Shown: positions 7,272 to 14,106 of the stretch, one piece after another
Position numbering within the stretch: position 1 is the first letter of the stretch
Layout of the letters: every line of letters starts with the position of its first letter
Assembly: GCA_902766585.1 (NCBI GenBank)
Contig: CACXDV010000118.1
Span: 1-16,372, forward strand
DNA length: 16,372 nucleotides
Direction: 5' to 3'
DNA from: an uncultured Ruminococcus sp.
GTDB taxonomy: Bacteria; Bacillota; Clostridia; Oscillospirales; Acutalibacteraceae
Notes under the pieces: model-generated
Seen by the model: only the letters and a program-made list of their open reading frames with translations
What the model was told of the DNA's origin: nothing
The model's database searches: none
Position numbers and translations under genes: made by a program

Positions 7272-8135
7272 ATGCTTATTGTTCTTGACCGTAAAAAGCT
7301 TGTTCTGTGTGCAATTGCAGTATTCATTGCCGCACTGTGTGCGTCGCTTGCATTTTACTCCGTACCCGTATCAACGGAGGCGAACGGTGTTGTTCTTCCC
7401 GTAATAATGTATCACGGTCTTTGTCCGGATAAGCAAAGGCAGAACAGATATACTATTGCGCCTGAATATTTTGAGGACGACCTGAGATATCTGAGGGATA
7501 ACGGATATACGGCGGTATCTGTAAGTGAGCTTACGGAATATTTCAGAAGCGGGAAGCCCCTCCCCGCAAAGCCTGTAATGCTTACCTTTGATGACGGCTA
7601 TCTGAATAATTATACCTACGCCTTTCCTCTACTGAAAAAATACAATGCAAAGGCAGTTCTTTCCCCGATAGCAGCGGAATCCGACAGGGCGGAGGGTGAG
7701 GAAAATCCCGATCCGCGCTGGTCACAGTGCAGTTGGGAGGAGCTGAGGGAAATGGCTGAAAGCGATCTTGTGGAAATAGAAAATCACAGCTATGACCTTC
7801 ATAAGCTTTATCGTGACCGCCAGGGCATACAGCAGAAAAGCGGAGAGGGTGAAGAGGAATATAAGAAGCGAATAGGAGAGGATATACAGAAGGCAAACAG
7901 CAGAATAGAAGAAAAAACATCATTTTGTCCGAAGGCGTTTGTATATCCCTTCGGCGCAAAAAGTCCCGCGTCGGAGGAGGTGATAAGGAAAATGGGCTTT
8001 GAAGCGGCATTTGACTGCGAGAACCGCCTGAATATACTGACGAGCAGTGATGATCTCTATCATATTCACAGGTTTCTTCGCCCCGGCAATATTTCCGCAA
8101 AGGCATTTTTTGAAAAAATACTCGGTGAGGTTTGA
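7272..8135 (+). CDS. Membrane-tethered polysaccharide deacetylase (NodB fold, carbohydrate esterase 4)
   Basis: A 287-residue protein. An N-terminal hydrophobic segment (about 10-30, after basic RKK) acts as signal anchor or signal peptide, so the catalytic domain is outside the membrane. The NodB-fold signatures are MYHG (46-49), TFDDGY (105-110, catalytic base and metal Asp), NHSYDLH (171-177, metal histidines H172 and H177) and YPFG (225-228). Family members remove N-acetyl groups from peptidoglycan, chitooligosaccharides or related polymers; the substrate here is unknown. The region between the metal histidines and YPFG has a charged insertion (about 181-216). The ATG at 7272 is preferred because AAGGAAGG (7257-7264) precedes it by 7 nt; an in-frame TTG at 7254 would overlap that site. 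An amidase gene follows 12 nt downstream, supporting a cell-wall role. Confidence 0.9.
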   Translation: MLIVLDRKKLVLCAIAVFIAALCASLAFYSVPVSTEANGVVLPVIMYHGLCPDKQRQNRYTIAPEYFEDDLRYLRDNGYTAVSVSELTEYFRSGKPLPAKPVMLTFDDGYLNNYTYAFPLLKKYNAKAVLSPIAAESDRAEGEENPDPRWSQCSWEELREMAESDLVEIENHSYDLHKLYRDRQGIQQKSGEGEEEYKKRIGEDIQKANSRIEEKTSFCPKAFVYPFGAKSPASEEVIRKMGFEAAFDCENRLNILTSSDDLYHIHRFLRPGNISAKAFFEKILGEV

Positions 8136-8147
8136 GGAGGATACTGT

Positions 8148-8888
8148 ATGCCAAAGCTTTTTCTCAGTCCGTCTACTCAGGAATACAATCCTTATGTTGA
8201 CGGAGGAAATGAAGAATACTATATGAATTTAGTTGCCGATGCAATGGAGCCTTATCTTGATGCGTCAGGGATAATGTATGTAAGGAACGATACCGCGGGT
8301 ACGGTGAAAAATTCCATAGCCCGTTCCAATGCGGGAGATTATGACCTTCATTTAGCCATCCATTCCAATGCGTCGCCTCCGCAGTCGGCAGGAAGGAACA
8401 GGGGAGTACAGGTATACTATTACTCAGGTTCGGAAAAGGGCAGACGTGCAGCGGAGATAATTGCGGAAAATTATAAGAGGATATACCCTCTGCCCGAAAC
8501 GGTCAGGACAGTGGCGACAACATCACTTGCCGAGCTGAAAGGTACAAGAGCGCCTGCCGTGCTGATAGAAACAGCCTTTCACGATAATCCGGAGGATGCG
8601 CGATGGATAAGGGAAAATATCGGAGAGATAGCTGAAAATCTTGCTCAGTCCACCGCACAGATTTTGGGAGTGCCGTTTGAGCAGCCGCGTCCTGTGCGTA
8701 CAGCAATGGTAAATACACGTTTTTCGGCGCTGAATCTCAGGGAAGGACCGTCCGTGAACTCAAGGGTGATTGACAGGATCCCTAACGGTACGCTTATACC
8801 TGTTATCGGACGTGACGGTGAATGGTATCTTACAAAATTTAACGGGAAACAGGGATATGTTTCGGGAGAATATATTTTGCTTGAATGA
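8148..8888 (+). CDS. N-acetylmuramoyl-L-alanine amidase (variant Amidase_3) with C-terminal SH3 domain
   Basis: A 246-residue protein. Residues 1-175 resemble the zinc-dependent Amidase_3 family, which cleaves the bond between muramic acid and the stem peptide. Visible are a Glu pair at E22/E23 (GGNEEYYMN), H72 in LAIHSNA and the catalytic Glu E141 in VLIETAFHDNPEDA. Residues about 187-246 form a bacterial SH3 domain (LNLREGPSVNSRVI, then GYVSGEYI) for wall binding. Two oddities stand out. The usual N-terminal zinc histidine of the DPGHGG motif is replaced by SPSTQEYN, and no signal peptide is present. Activity or the metal ligand set may therefore differ from classical LytC/CwlM enzymes, and export may be non-classical or occur in a spore context. 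GAGGAGG (8134-8140) fixes the start, and the 12-nt gap implies co-transcription with the deacetylase. Confidence 0.85.
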   Translation: MPKLFLSPSTQEYNPYVDGGNEEYYMNLVADAMEPYLDASGIMYVRNDTAGTVKNSIARSNAGDYDLHLAIHSNASPPQSAGRNRGVQVYYYSGSEKGRRAAEIIAENYKRIYPLPETVRTVATTSLAELKGTRAPAVLIETAFHDNPEDARWIRENIGEIAENLAQSTAQILGVPFEQPRPVRTAMVNTRFSALNLREGPSVNSRVIDRIPNGTLIPVIGRDGEWYLTKFNGKQGYVSGEYILLE

Positions 8889-8998
8889 GATAGTGTCTGA
8901 TAAAAGTAACAGATCCGGCATAAAAAATGTTAATAAAATATCACAGTCGATTTATTTTCTATTTTAGAAAATTTGATTAAATTTAATATAAAAAACGC

Positions 8999-9027
8999 TT
9001 TACAAAAATATTTATTTGTGTTATATT
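8999..9027 (+). promoter_or_regulatory. SigA-type promoter of perR-rubrerythrin
   Basis: TTTACA (8999-9004) and TATATT (9022-9027) are separated by 17 bp. The transcript would start near 9034, at the edge of the operator, leaving a leader of about 90 nt. The 8889-8998 stretch upstream is AT-rich. It holds only a weak A/T hairpin (ATTTTCTA/TAGAAAAT, 8954-8972) that might serve as a poor terminator for the amidase gene. Confidence 0.65.
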
Positions 9028-9036
9028 ATTGGTAAA

Positions 9037-9051
9037 TGATAATCATTATCA
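9037..9051 (+). promoter_or_regulatory. Fur-family operator, perfect 7-1-7 palindrome
   Basis: TGATAATCATTATCA is a perfect inverted repeat of TGATAAT around one central base. It lies about 10 bp downstream of the -10 element, where bound repressor would block initiation or escape. This implies autoregulation of the following Fur-family gene and its downstream rubrerythrin. The TGA/TCA ends match the Bacillus subtilis Fur box better than its PerR box, which has TTATAAT arms. Confidence 0.85.
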
Positions 9052-9126
9052 AGAAAACTTTTTGGCTTTATATGGCTAAAGCGGATAATGATGTCAAATC
9101 TGCAGCGGAAAACGGGGAGGATAATT

Positions 9127-9534
9127 ATGAATGTGAAACGCAATTTCAGCGCAAAGCGTGAAGCAATATACGAAGCACTTGCCTCCACAAAGTCACATCC
9201 GACTGCCGAATGGGTGTATAATAAGCTCAAGCCCGATATTCCCGACCTGAGCCTTGGAACAGTTTACAGGAACCTTACCGTATTTAAGGAGGGAGGGCTT
9301 GTAAAATCTGTCGGAGTGGTGAACGGACAGGAGAGGTTTGATGCCGATATGTCCCCGCACCCGCATTTTATATGCACAAGCTGCTGCAAGGTCATGGATA
9401 TTCCGGGAGGAAAGCTTTTTTTCGATATGAATGCCTATGACCATATATTGAAGGAATACGGCGCAAGGGTAAAGTCACACAGCCTTACTTTTTACGGCAT
9501 ATGCCATGAGTGCGCCGAAAAAAAGGATGAATGA
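9127..9534 (+). CDS. perR: Fur-family metalloregulator, PerR-type peroxide sensor
   Basis: A 135-residue repressor with an N-terminal winged helix and a C-terminal dimerisation/metal domain. The regulatory-metal ligands of B. subtilis PerR (H37, D85, H91, H93, D104) align with exactly the same spacing to H24, D72, H78, H80 and D91. The Asp at the last site is the residue that usually separates PerR from Fur, which has Glu there. The structural zinc site has two CxxC pairs (C83/C86 and C126/C129). An extra Cys follows the first pair (CTSCC). By family knowledge, Fe-bound PerR is inactivated by H2O2 through histidine oxidation. GGGGAGG (9114-9120) selects the ATG at 9127 over an upstream in-frame ATG at 9088 with no binding site. 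A rubrerythrin gene 49 nt downstream supports the PerR assignment. Confidence 0.87.
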   Translation: MNVKRNFSAKREAIYEALASTKSHPTAEWVYNKLKPDIPDLSLGTVYRNLTVFKEGGLVKSVGVVNGQERFDADMSPHPHFICTSCCKVMDIPGGKLFFDMNAYDHILKEYGARVKSHSLTFYGICHECAEKKDE

Positions 9535-9583
9535 CGTACAGCGTCATAATATATCAAAATAAATCAAAACGGAGGTAGTCACA

Positions 9584-10129
9584 ATGAAAAAGTTTGTCTG
9601 TCAGGTATGCGGTTATGTATTTGAGGGAGATGCTGCTCCCGAGCAGTGCCCTATCTGCAAGGCGCCGAAGGAAAAGTTCAACGAGATAAAGGGAGATGTA
9701 GCTTTTGCAACAGTTCACGAGCTTGGCTCTGCAAAGGGTGTTGATCCTGAAATCTATCAGGAGCTTGTAAATAACTTCAACGGCGAATGCAGCGAGGTAG
9801 GAATGTATCTTGCTATGGCGAGAGCAGCAGACAGAGAGGGTTATCCCGAGATTTCCGCCGCATTCACAAAGTATGCATTTGAGGAGGCTGAACACGCTGC
9901 TAAGTTTGCAGAGCTTCTCGGTGAGGTCCTTACAGACAGCACAAAGAAGAATCTCCAGATGCGCGTAGATGCAGAGACAGGTGCTTGTGCAGGCAAGTTC
10001 GAGCTTGCTAAAAAGGCAAAGGCTCAGAACCTTGATGCAATACATGATACCGTTCACGAAATGGCTAAGGACGAGGCTCGTCACGGAGCAGGCTTTGCAG
10101 GTCTTCTCAAGAGATATTTCGGTGAATAA
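9584..10129 (+). CDS. Reverse rubrerythrin (N-terminal rubredoxin domain plus di-iron ferritin-like domain)
   Basis: A 181-residue cytoplasmic non-haem iron protein. An N-terminal rubredoxin-like domain holds one iron on C6, C9, C22 and C25 (CQVCG ... CPICK). A four-helix di-iron domain follows, with ligands suggested by E68 (FNGE), the EEAEH motif (100-104), E131 and DEARH (163-167). This domain order is inverted relative to classical rubrerythrin and matches the reverse rubrerythrins of clostridia. By family knowledge these act as the terminal peroxide and oxygen reductase of an NADH-linked chain and are strongly PerR-controlled. GGAGG (9571-9575) sets the start. A small hairpin TGACG/CGTCA (9532-9546) covers the perR stop but has no T-run, so read-through from perR is expected. 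Confidence 0.93.
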   Translation: MKKFVCQVCGYVFEGDAAPEQCPICKAPKEKFNEIKGDVAFATVHELGSAKGVDPEIYQELVNNFNGECSEVGMYLAMARAADREGYPEISAAFTKYAFEEAEHAAKFAELLGEVLTDSTKKNLQMRVDAETGACAGKFELAKKAKAQNLDAIHDTVHEMAKDEARHGAGFAGLLKRYFGE

Positions 10130-10150
10130 GAGAATTCTTAATTGATCATC

Positions 10151-10202
10151 AGGCTGTTTCAGTGTTTTAAGTGACGCTGAGACAGCCTGTTATCATTTTT
10201 TC
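10151..10202 (+). terminator. Terminator of the perR-rubrerythrin operon
   Basis: AGGCTGTTTCAG (10151-10162) pairs with CTGAGACAGCCT (10177-10188), a 12-bp stem with one G-U pair. After TGTTATCA comes a T-run of about six (10196-10201). The U tract is displaced by about 7 nt, so efficiency may be less than maximal. Confidence 0.75.
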
Positions 10203-10223
10203 TATGAAAAGCTCATTAAAAAC

Positions 10224-10252
10224 TTGAAATTTTTCTTTATGTATAGTATAAT
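10224..10252 (+). promoter_or_regulatory. SigA-type promoter of efp
   Basis: TTGAAA (10224-10229) and perfect TATAAT (10247-10252) are spaced 17 bp. The start would be near 10259, giving a leader of about 70 nt. A second TATAAT at 10301-10306 has no good -35 at standard distance; TTGACG at 10273 is 22 bp away. Confidence 0.75.
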
Positions 10253-10272
10253 AATCAAAGCGTATTGCTATT

Positions 10273-10293
10273 TTGACGGGATAGTACCGTCAA
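10273..10293 (+). promoter_or_regulatory. Inverted repeat in the efp leader
   Basis: TTGACGG (10273-10279) and CCGTCAA (10287-10293) are perfect 7-bp arms around a 7-nt loop. It lies about 14 nt after the predicted start site and just before a second TATAAT. It could be an RNA hairpin or a repressor operator; nothing in the sequence decides between them. Confidence 0.55.
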
Positions 10294-10328
10294 TCTGTCA
10301 TATAATACTAATTTTGGGAGGATTTTCA

Positions 10329-10886
10329 ATGATTACAGCAGGCGATTTCAGAAACGGCGTTACATTTGACATGGATGGACAGGTAGTTACAATTATCGAG
10401 TTCCAGCACGTTAAACCGGGTAAGGGCGCTGCATTCGTAAGAACAAAGATCAAAAATGTTATTACAGGTGCAGTTATAGAAAAGACCTTCAACCCCAATG
10501 ATAAATATCCTACAGCCTTCATCGAGAGAAAGGATATGGAGTACCTCTACAATGACGGTGATCTCTACTACTTCATGGACAGCGAGACCTATGAGCAGAC
10601 ACCTATCAATGCAAGCGTACTCGGAGACAACTTCAAGTTCGTTAAGGAGAATATGGTATGTAAGATCATGTCCTATAAGGGCAGCGTTTTCGGCGTAGAG
10701 CCTCCTACATTCGTTCAGCTCGAGATCACAAAGACAGAGCCGGGCGTTAAGGGCGATACAGCTACAAACGTAACAAAACCCGCTATTCTTGAAACAGGTG
10801 CAGAAATCAAGGTTCCGCTTTTCATCAACGAGGGCGACAAGATCCAGATAGACACAAGAACAGGCGAGTATATGTCAAGAGCATAA
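10329..10886 (+). CDS. efp: Translation elongation factor P
   Basis: A 185-residue EF-P of standard length. It binds between the P and E sites of stalled ribosomes and stimulates peptide-bond formation at polyproline stretches. The N-terminal KOW-like domain carries the loop [13 protein letters not shown] with K32 at the tip, the residue that is modified or functionally central in other bacteria. Two OB domains follow, and the C-terminus [17 protein letters not shown] is typical. No EpmA/EpmB-type modification gene is visible nearby. GGGAGG (10316-10321) selects the ATG at 10329; the longer in-frame extension from 10224 runs through the promoter and is not credible. A zinc-ribbon protein gene follows 34 nt downstream with no terminator between, so they are probably co-transcribed. 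Confidence 0.97.
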   Translation: MITAGDFRNGVTFDMDGQVVTIIEFQHVKPGKGAAFVRTKIKNVITGAVIEKTFNPNDKYPTAFIERKDMEYLYNDGDLYYFMDSETYEQTPINASVLGDNFKFVKENMVCKIMSYKGSVFGVEPPTFVQLEITKTEPGVKGDTATNVTKPAILETGAEIKVPLFINEGDKIQIDTRTGEYMSRA

Positions 10887-10920
10887 GCTTCTTTGTAAAA
10901 GGATTACCGGAGGGGAAAGA

Positions 10921-11361
10921 ATGAATATGCAGCTTAATGAAAAGGCAGCTTTTATCAAGGGTGTTATCGAGGGACTTGAACTTGATCCCAAGGACAAGCA
11001 GACAAAGGTTTTAAAGCTTATGTCTGAGCTTCTTGTTGAAATGGCTCAGGAAATCAAGGAACTTGAGGAATGTTATGATGACGTTTGCGATCAGGTCGAT
11101 GCTATCAGCGAGGATCTTGCAGGCGTTGAGGATATTATCAGCGACGAATGGGACGATGAAAATTCCTTCTGCTGCGGCGATTCCGGAGATTGCGGAGAGA
11201 TGGCTTATGAGGTCACCTGTCCTACCTGCGGAAATGTCGAATATCTTGATGAGGATTCACTTAACGAGGGCAGCATTACCTGCTCAAAGTGCGGTGAGCT
11301 GCTTGAATTCGATTACAATGAGGATGAGCTGGATGACAGCAGCACTGATGAGGAAGCTTGA
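10921..11361 (+). CDS. CD1247-like protein with N-terminal helical region and C-terminal zinc ribbon
   Basis: A 146-residue acidic protein. The first roughly 70 residues form an amphipathic helical, probably coiled-coil region (FIKGVIEGLELDPKDKQTKV onward). A very acidic linker with CC and GDSGDCG (84-92) follows, then a zinc ribbon with two CxxCG knuckles at C100/C103 and C121/C124, and an acidic tail. The N-terminal pattern resembles the family named after Clostridioides difficile CD1247, whose function is not known to me. Its position directly after efp is seen in related clostridia as I recall it, suggesting a link to translation or merely operon conservation. GGAGGGG (10909-10915) precedes the ATG; an alternative ATG lies 6 nt downstream. 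Confidence 0.75.
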   Translation: MNMQLNEKAAFIKGVIEGLELDPKDKQTKVLKLMSELLVEMAQEIKELEECYDDVCDQVDAISEDLAGVEDIISDEWDDENSFCCGDSGDCGEMAYEVTCPTCGNVEYLDEDSLNEGSITCSKCGELLEFDYNEDELDDSSTDEEA

Positions 11362-11378
11362 TCGGTGACTGAAGCTTA

Positions 11379-11416
11379 CGCAGGATCCGCGTTTTTTCGC
11401 CGGGTCCTGCGATTTT
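11379..11416 (+). terminator. GC-rich hairpin after the CD1247-like gene, weak terminator
   Basis: CGCAGGATCC (11379-11388) pairs with GGGTCCTGCG (11402-11411), 10 bp with one G-U pair. It is followed only by ATTTT, and a T-run sits in the loop instead. It may give partial termination before the M50 protease gene, whose ribosome binding site starts about 10 nt later. Confidence 0.5.
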
Positions 11417-11434
11417 GGTTGAAGGAGGACTATT

Positions 11435-12145
11435 ATGCTGATCAGTTTTTTGAGGTCGGGAAATGCAAATCTCCTGACCGTTGTAGTTTATATTATCTCT
11501 GCACTGCTCACCATTTTTCTGGTGCTGCCGCTTCATGAGGCTGCCCACGGCTTTGTCGCATACAAGCTCGGTGATGATACGGCAAAGCGCTCCGGCAGAC
11601 TGACGCTTAATCCTATTGCCCATATCGACTATATCGGCGCGGCACTTATACTGATAATCGGCTTTGGCTGGGCTAAACCCGTTTCTGTTGATGCAAGGCG
11701 CTTCAAGAATCCGAAGGTTGGAATGGCTCTTACTGCACTTGCAGGTCCGCTGTCAAATGTGTTTGCCGCTGTTGCTGCCGGACTTCTCAGCAATACCTTC
11801 CTGCTTTTGTTCTATAAGGGAATAATCAATGCAGGTCCGGATATATTCGGCGTCAGCCTTCTGTCATATCTGTTTCTGTTTTTTGAATTTATCATTTCCA
11901 TAAATATCGGTCTTGCGGTGTTCAATTTTCTGCCGGTACCGCCTCTTGACGGCTCAAAGATACTTATGGCATTTCTTCCCAACAGCGCTATAATGTGGAT
12001 ATCGGAAAGAGAAGGCATGATTTCCATGGTACTCTTTATTGTGGTAATGATGGGAGGCTTTAACGGTATCATCAGCATTGCGGACAGATATATGTACAAC
12101 TTTATATCATGGCTTACATGGCTGCCGTTTTCGGCAATAGTATAA
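11435..12145 (+). CDS. Site-2 protease family (M50) membrane metalloprotease
   Basis: A 236-residue multi-pass membrane protein. The zinc-binding HEAAH motif (34-38) sits in the first hydrophobic region, and the third ligand D172 lies in FNFLPVPPLDGSKIL (163-177), as in the M50B group. The NPIAHIDYIG signature (59-68) is also present. It has no PDZ domain and about six hydrophobic segments, like the short rhomboid-sized YwhC-type members. Such proteases cut transmembrane substrates inside the bilayer; no substrate is suggested here beyond its place before scpA. AAGGAGG (11422-11428) fixes the start. The scpA gene begins 15 nt after the stop, a conserved clostridial arrangement. Confidence 0.92.
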   Translation: MLISFLRSGNANLLTVVVYIISALLTIFLVLPLHEAAHGFVAYKLGDDTAKRSGRLTLNPIAHIDYIGAALILIIGFGWAKPVSVDARRFKNPKVGMALTALAGPLSNVFAAVAAGLLSNTFLLLFYKGIINAGPDIFGVSLLSYLFLFFEFIISINIGLAVFNFLPVPPLDGSKILMAFLPNSAIMWISEREGMISMVLFIVVMMGGFNGIISIADRYMYNFISWLTWLPFSAIV

Positions 12146-12160
12146 CGGGAGAATACATCT

Positions 12161-12916
12161 GTGGAAAAACTGTCATATAAGCTTGATGTATTTGAAGGTC
12201 CTCTTGACCTTCTTCTTCACCTGATAGAAAAGAATAAGCTTGATATCAGGGAAATAAAAATTTCCGAGCTGTTGGAGCAGTATATGGAACATATGAAGCT
12301 CATGCAGCAGCAGGATCTCGAAATAGCGGGAGAGTTTCTGGATATGGCTTCAAGGCTGATACAGATAAAGACCGCTATGCTTCTTCCCCGTCAGGAGGAG
12401 GCAGAGGAAATGAAAAAGGAGCTTACAGGTCAGCTTATCGAATACCGTAAGTGCAAGCAGGTGGCAAAGCTTCTGTCGGAGGGACTGAGCTTCGACAGCT
12501 TCTGCAGGGAGCCTGCAAAAATAAAAGCCGATATGCGGTACAGAAGGAGCCATTTTCCGTACTTTCTCACTCAGGCTTATATGGCGGCAGTGGGAAGGGG
12601 AAGGTCAAAGCTCCCTCCGCCGGAGGATGCGTTTACGGGTATCGTCAGAAGAAGAATGGTGTCTGTCAGCTCAAAGATATACGGCGTGATCAAAAAGCTT
12701 CGCGGCGGCAAAAGCGTTAAATATGAAAATGTTTTCTATGAGGCTCAGGACAGAAGCGAGCTGGTAGCGACCTTTCTTGCTGTGCTTGAGCTGATAAAGG
12801 GCAAGCGTGTCCGTATAGAAGGAGAGGGGAGCGGGCTTTCGCTTACCCTTGTGACCGGAAGGATAAACAGGGAGGATGATGAGGATGCAGGAGGAAAAAC
12901 TGAAACCGACACTTGA
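12161..12916 (+). CDS. scpA: Segregation and condensation protein A (kleisin)
   Basis: A 251-residue kleisin that bridges the SMC heads and binds ScpB in the chromosome-condensing SMC-ScpAB complex at the nucleoid. The N-terminal signature LDVFEGPLDLLLHLIEK (8-24) and ISELLEQYMEHM are typical. A charged middle region follows, then a C-terminal winged helix (SELVATFLAVLELIKGKRVRI). It starts with GTG, preceded by GGGAGA (12147-12152) at 8 nt. The 3' end overlaps the start of scpB by about 32 nt in another frame, implying translational coupling and matched stoichiometry. Confidence 0.96.
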   Translation: MEKLSYKLDVFEGPLDLLLHLIEKNKLDIREIKISELLEQYMEHMKLMQQQDLEIAGEFLDMASRLIQIKTAMLLPRQEEAEEMKKELTGQLIEYRKCKQVAKLLSEGLSFDSFCREPAKIKADMRYRRSHFPYFLTQAYMAAVGRGRSKLPPPEDAFTGIVRRRMVSVSSKIYGVIKKLRGGKSVKYENVFYEAQDRSELVATFLAVLELIKGKRVRIEGEGSGLSLTLVTGRINREDDEDAGGKTETDT

Positions 12917-13436
12917 GGCAATACTTTTCGCCTGCGGAACTCCCGTTGAAACGGAGCGTATAGCACAGGCTCTTGAAATAAGCACTGAGCAGGCAGCGGA
13001 ACTGTGTGAGGCTCTTAAAGAGGAATATTCACAAAGGAACAGCGGGATCCGTATCGTAAAACTCGGAGACTCCTATCAGATGTGTTCCGTTGAGGAATAT
13101 GCCCCTCAGATAAGGATAGTAATGGATCTGAGAAGGAATACCCCTCTGTCTCAGGCAGCAGCCGAGGTGCTTGCGGTAATTGCCTATAATCAGCCTGTCA
13201 CAAAGGCATTTGTGGAGCAGGTCAGGGGAGTTGACTGCTCAGGCGTTGTTGCGAATCTGATCTCCCGTGAGCTGATCGAGGAAAAGGGCAGGCTTGAGCT
13301 TCCCGGCAGACCTCTTGTTTACGGAACAACAGATCATTTTCTCCGCTGCTTCAATATTTCCTCCCTTGATGAGCTTCCACCGCTGCCGGAGGAAGAGGAA
13401 AAGCAGGAGGAATTCGGCGGCGGTGACAGCTTATGA
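12885..13436 (+). CDS. scpB: Segregation and condensation protein B
   Basis: A 183-residue partner of ScpA with two winged-helix domains. Family signatures include LKPTLEAILFACGTPV near the N-terminus, LRRNTPLSQAAAEVLAVIAYNQPVTK, and the RPLVYGTTDHFL segment before an acidic tail. Three in-frame ATGs occur (12876, 12879, 12885). I chose 12885 because GGAGG (12871-12875) is 9 nt upstream, whereas the other two are 0 and 3 nt from it. The coding region overlaps scpA by 32 nt at the 5' end and the next gene by 4 nt (ATGA) at the 3' end. Confidence 0.93.
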   Translation: MQEEKLKPTLEAILFACGTPVETERIAQALEISTEQAAELCEALKEEYSQRNSGIRIVKLGDSYQMCSVEEYAPQIRIVMDLRRNTPLSQAAAEVLAVIAYNQPVTKAFVEQVRGVDCSGVVANLISRELIEEKGRLELPGRPLVYGTTDHFLRCFNISSLDELPPLPEEEEKQEEFGGGDSL

Positions 13437-14062
13437 CAGCAGTATATATTATTCTCGGCATACTGCTGTTTCTGCTTGTTCTTCTTTTGCTTCCCGTAAA
13501 AATCAGGCTTGAATATGACAATGACCTGAAGCTCTGGGTGGGATATACATTTATTTACATTCAGCTTGTCCCCAAAAAGCCTAAAAAACCAAGAAAGCCA
13601 AGGAAGAAAAAGCAGAAAAAGGAAGAAGCGCCCGCAGAGAAAAATGAACCCGCTTCAAATAAGAAAAAGAAGAACTCGATACTTGAATATAAGGATAAGC
13701 ACGGTCTTGACGGACTGATAGAGCTTGTAAAGAAGATATGCGGTATCGTGACAAAGGCAATGGGAAGGACAGCAAGACACCTTACAATACCTTATCTTGA
13801 AATAAATGCCTTTATCGGCGGGGAGGACAGCGCAGACGCCGCGATGAAATACGGCTATGCCTGTTCGGTGATATATCCTGCACTGTCAATTCTGCAGAGC
13901 CGGTCAAAGCTTAAACGCTTTAAGGAGGATATCGCCGCGAATTTCCATTCCGAGAAAACAGCCGTTGAGCTGAAGCTTAAGGCGAAAATGAGATTGATTT
14001 GGGTATTATGGATATTGCTCACGGCATTTGTAAAATTGGTATTTACTATTGCAAAAAAATGA
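13433..14062 (+). CDS. DUF2953 family membrane-associated protein
   Basis: A 209-residue protein. A hydrophobic N-terminal segment (4-22) is followed by KIRLEYDNDLKLWVGY and then a strongly basic low-complexity stretch (about 48-80, Lys/Pro/Arg rich). A conserved C-terminal half includes ITKAMG-like and EINAFIGGEDSADAAMKYGY signatures and ends in a second hydrophobic stretch (188-206). This matches DUF2953 proteins, which often lie beside gerW/ytfJ in spore-formers; the biochemical function is unknown. The start overlaps the scpB stop by 4 nt. The basic segment may contact anionic lipid or nucleic acid, which is only a guess. Confidence 0.8.
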   Translation: MTAVYIILGILLFLLVLLLLPVKIRLEYDNDLKLWVGYTFIYIQLVPKKPKKPRKPRKKKQKKEEAPAEKNEPASNKKKKNSILEYKDKHGLDGLIELVKKICGIVTKAMGRTARHLTIPYLEINAFIGGEDSADAAMKYGYACSVIYPALSILQSRSKLKRFKEDIAANFHSEKTAVELKLKAKMRLIWVLWILLTAFVKLVFTIAKK

Positions 14063-14077
14063 TATATGTTATATACT
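14049..14077 (+). promoter_or_regulatory. Internal promoter for the gerW-like gene
   Basis: TTGCAA (14049-14054) and TATACT (14072-14077) are spaced exactly 17 bp and overlap the end of the DUF2953 gene. A start near 14084 would give a leader of about 22 nt. I see no convincing SigF/SigG pattern. Confidence 0.55.
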
Positions 14078-14106
14078 AATAGATATTGAAAAGGCGGTGA
14101 ATAAAA

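Noticed and set aside
9127..9534. Iron regulator Fur rather than PerR
   Set aside because: The ligand spacing and the Asp at position 91 match PerR, and rubrerythrin is adjacent; the Fur-like operator is reported as a discrepancy.
10224..10328. 35-residue N-terminal extension of EF-P
   Set aside because: The extension would translate the promoter and leader; the family starts at MITAGDF, with GGGAGG correctly placed.
14063..14106. SigF/SigG forespore promoter before the gerW-like gene
   Set aside because: The -10-like TATACTA has no matching -35 at the right distance, whereas a SigA pattern with 17-bp spacing fits.
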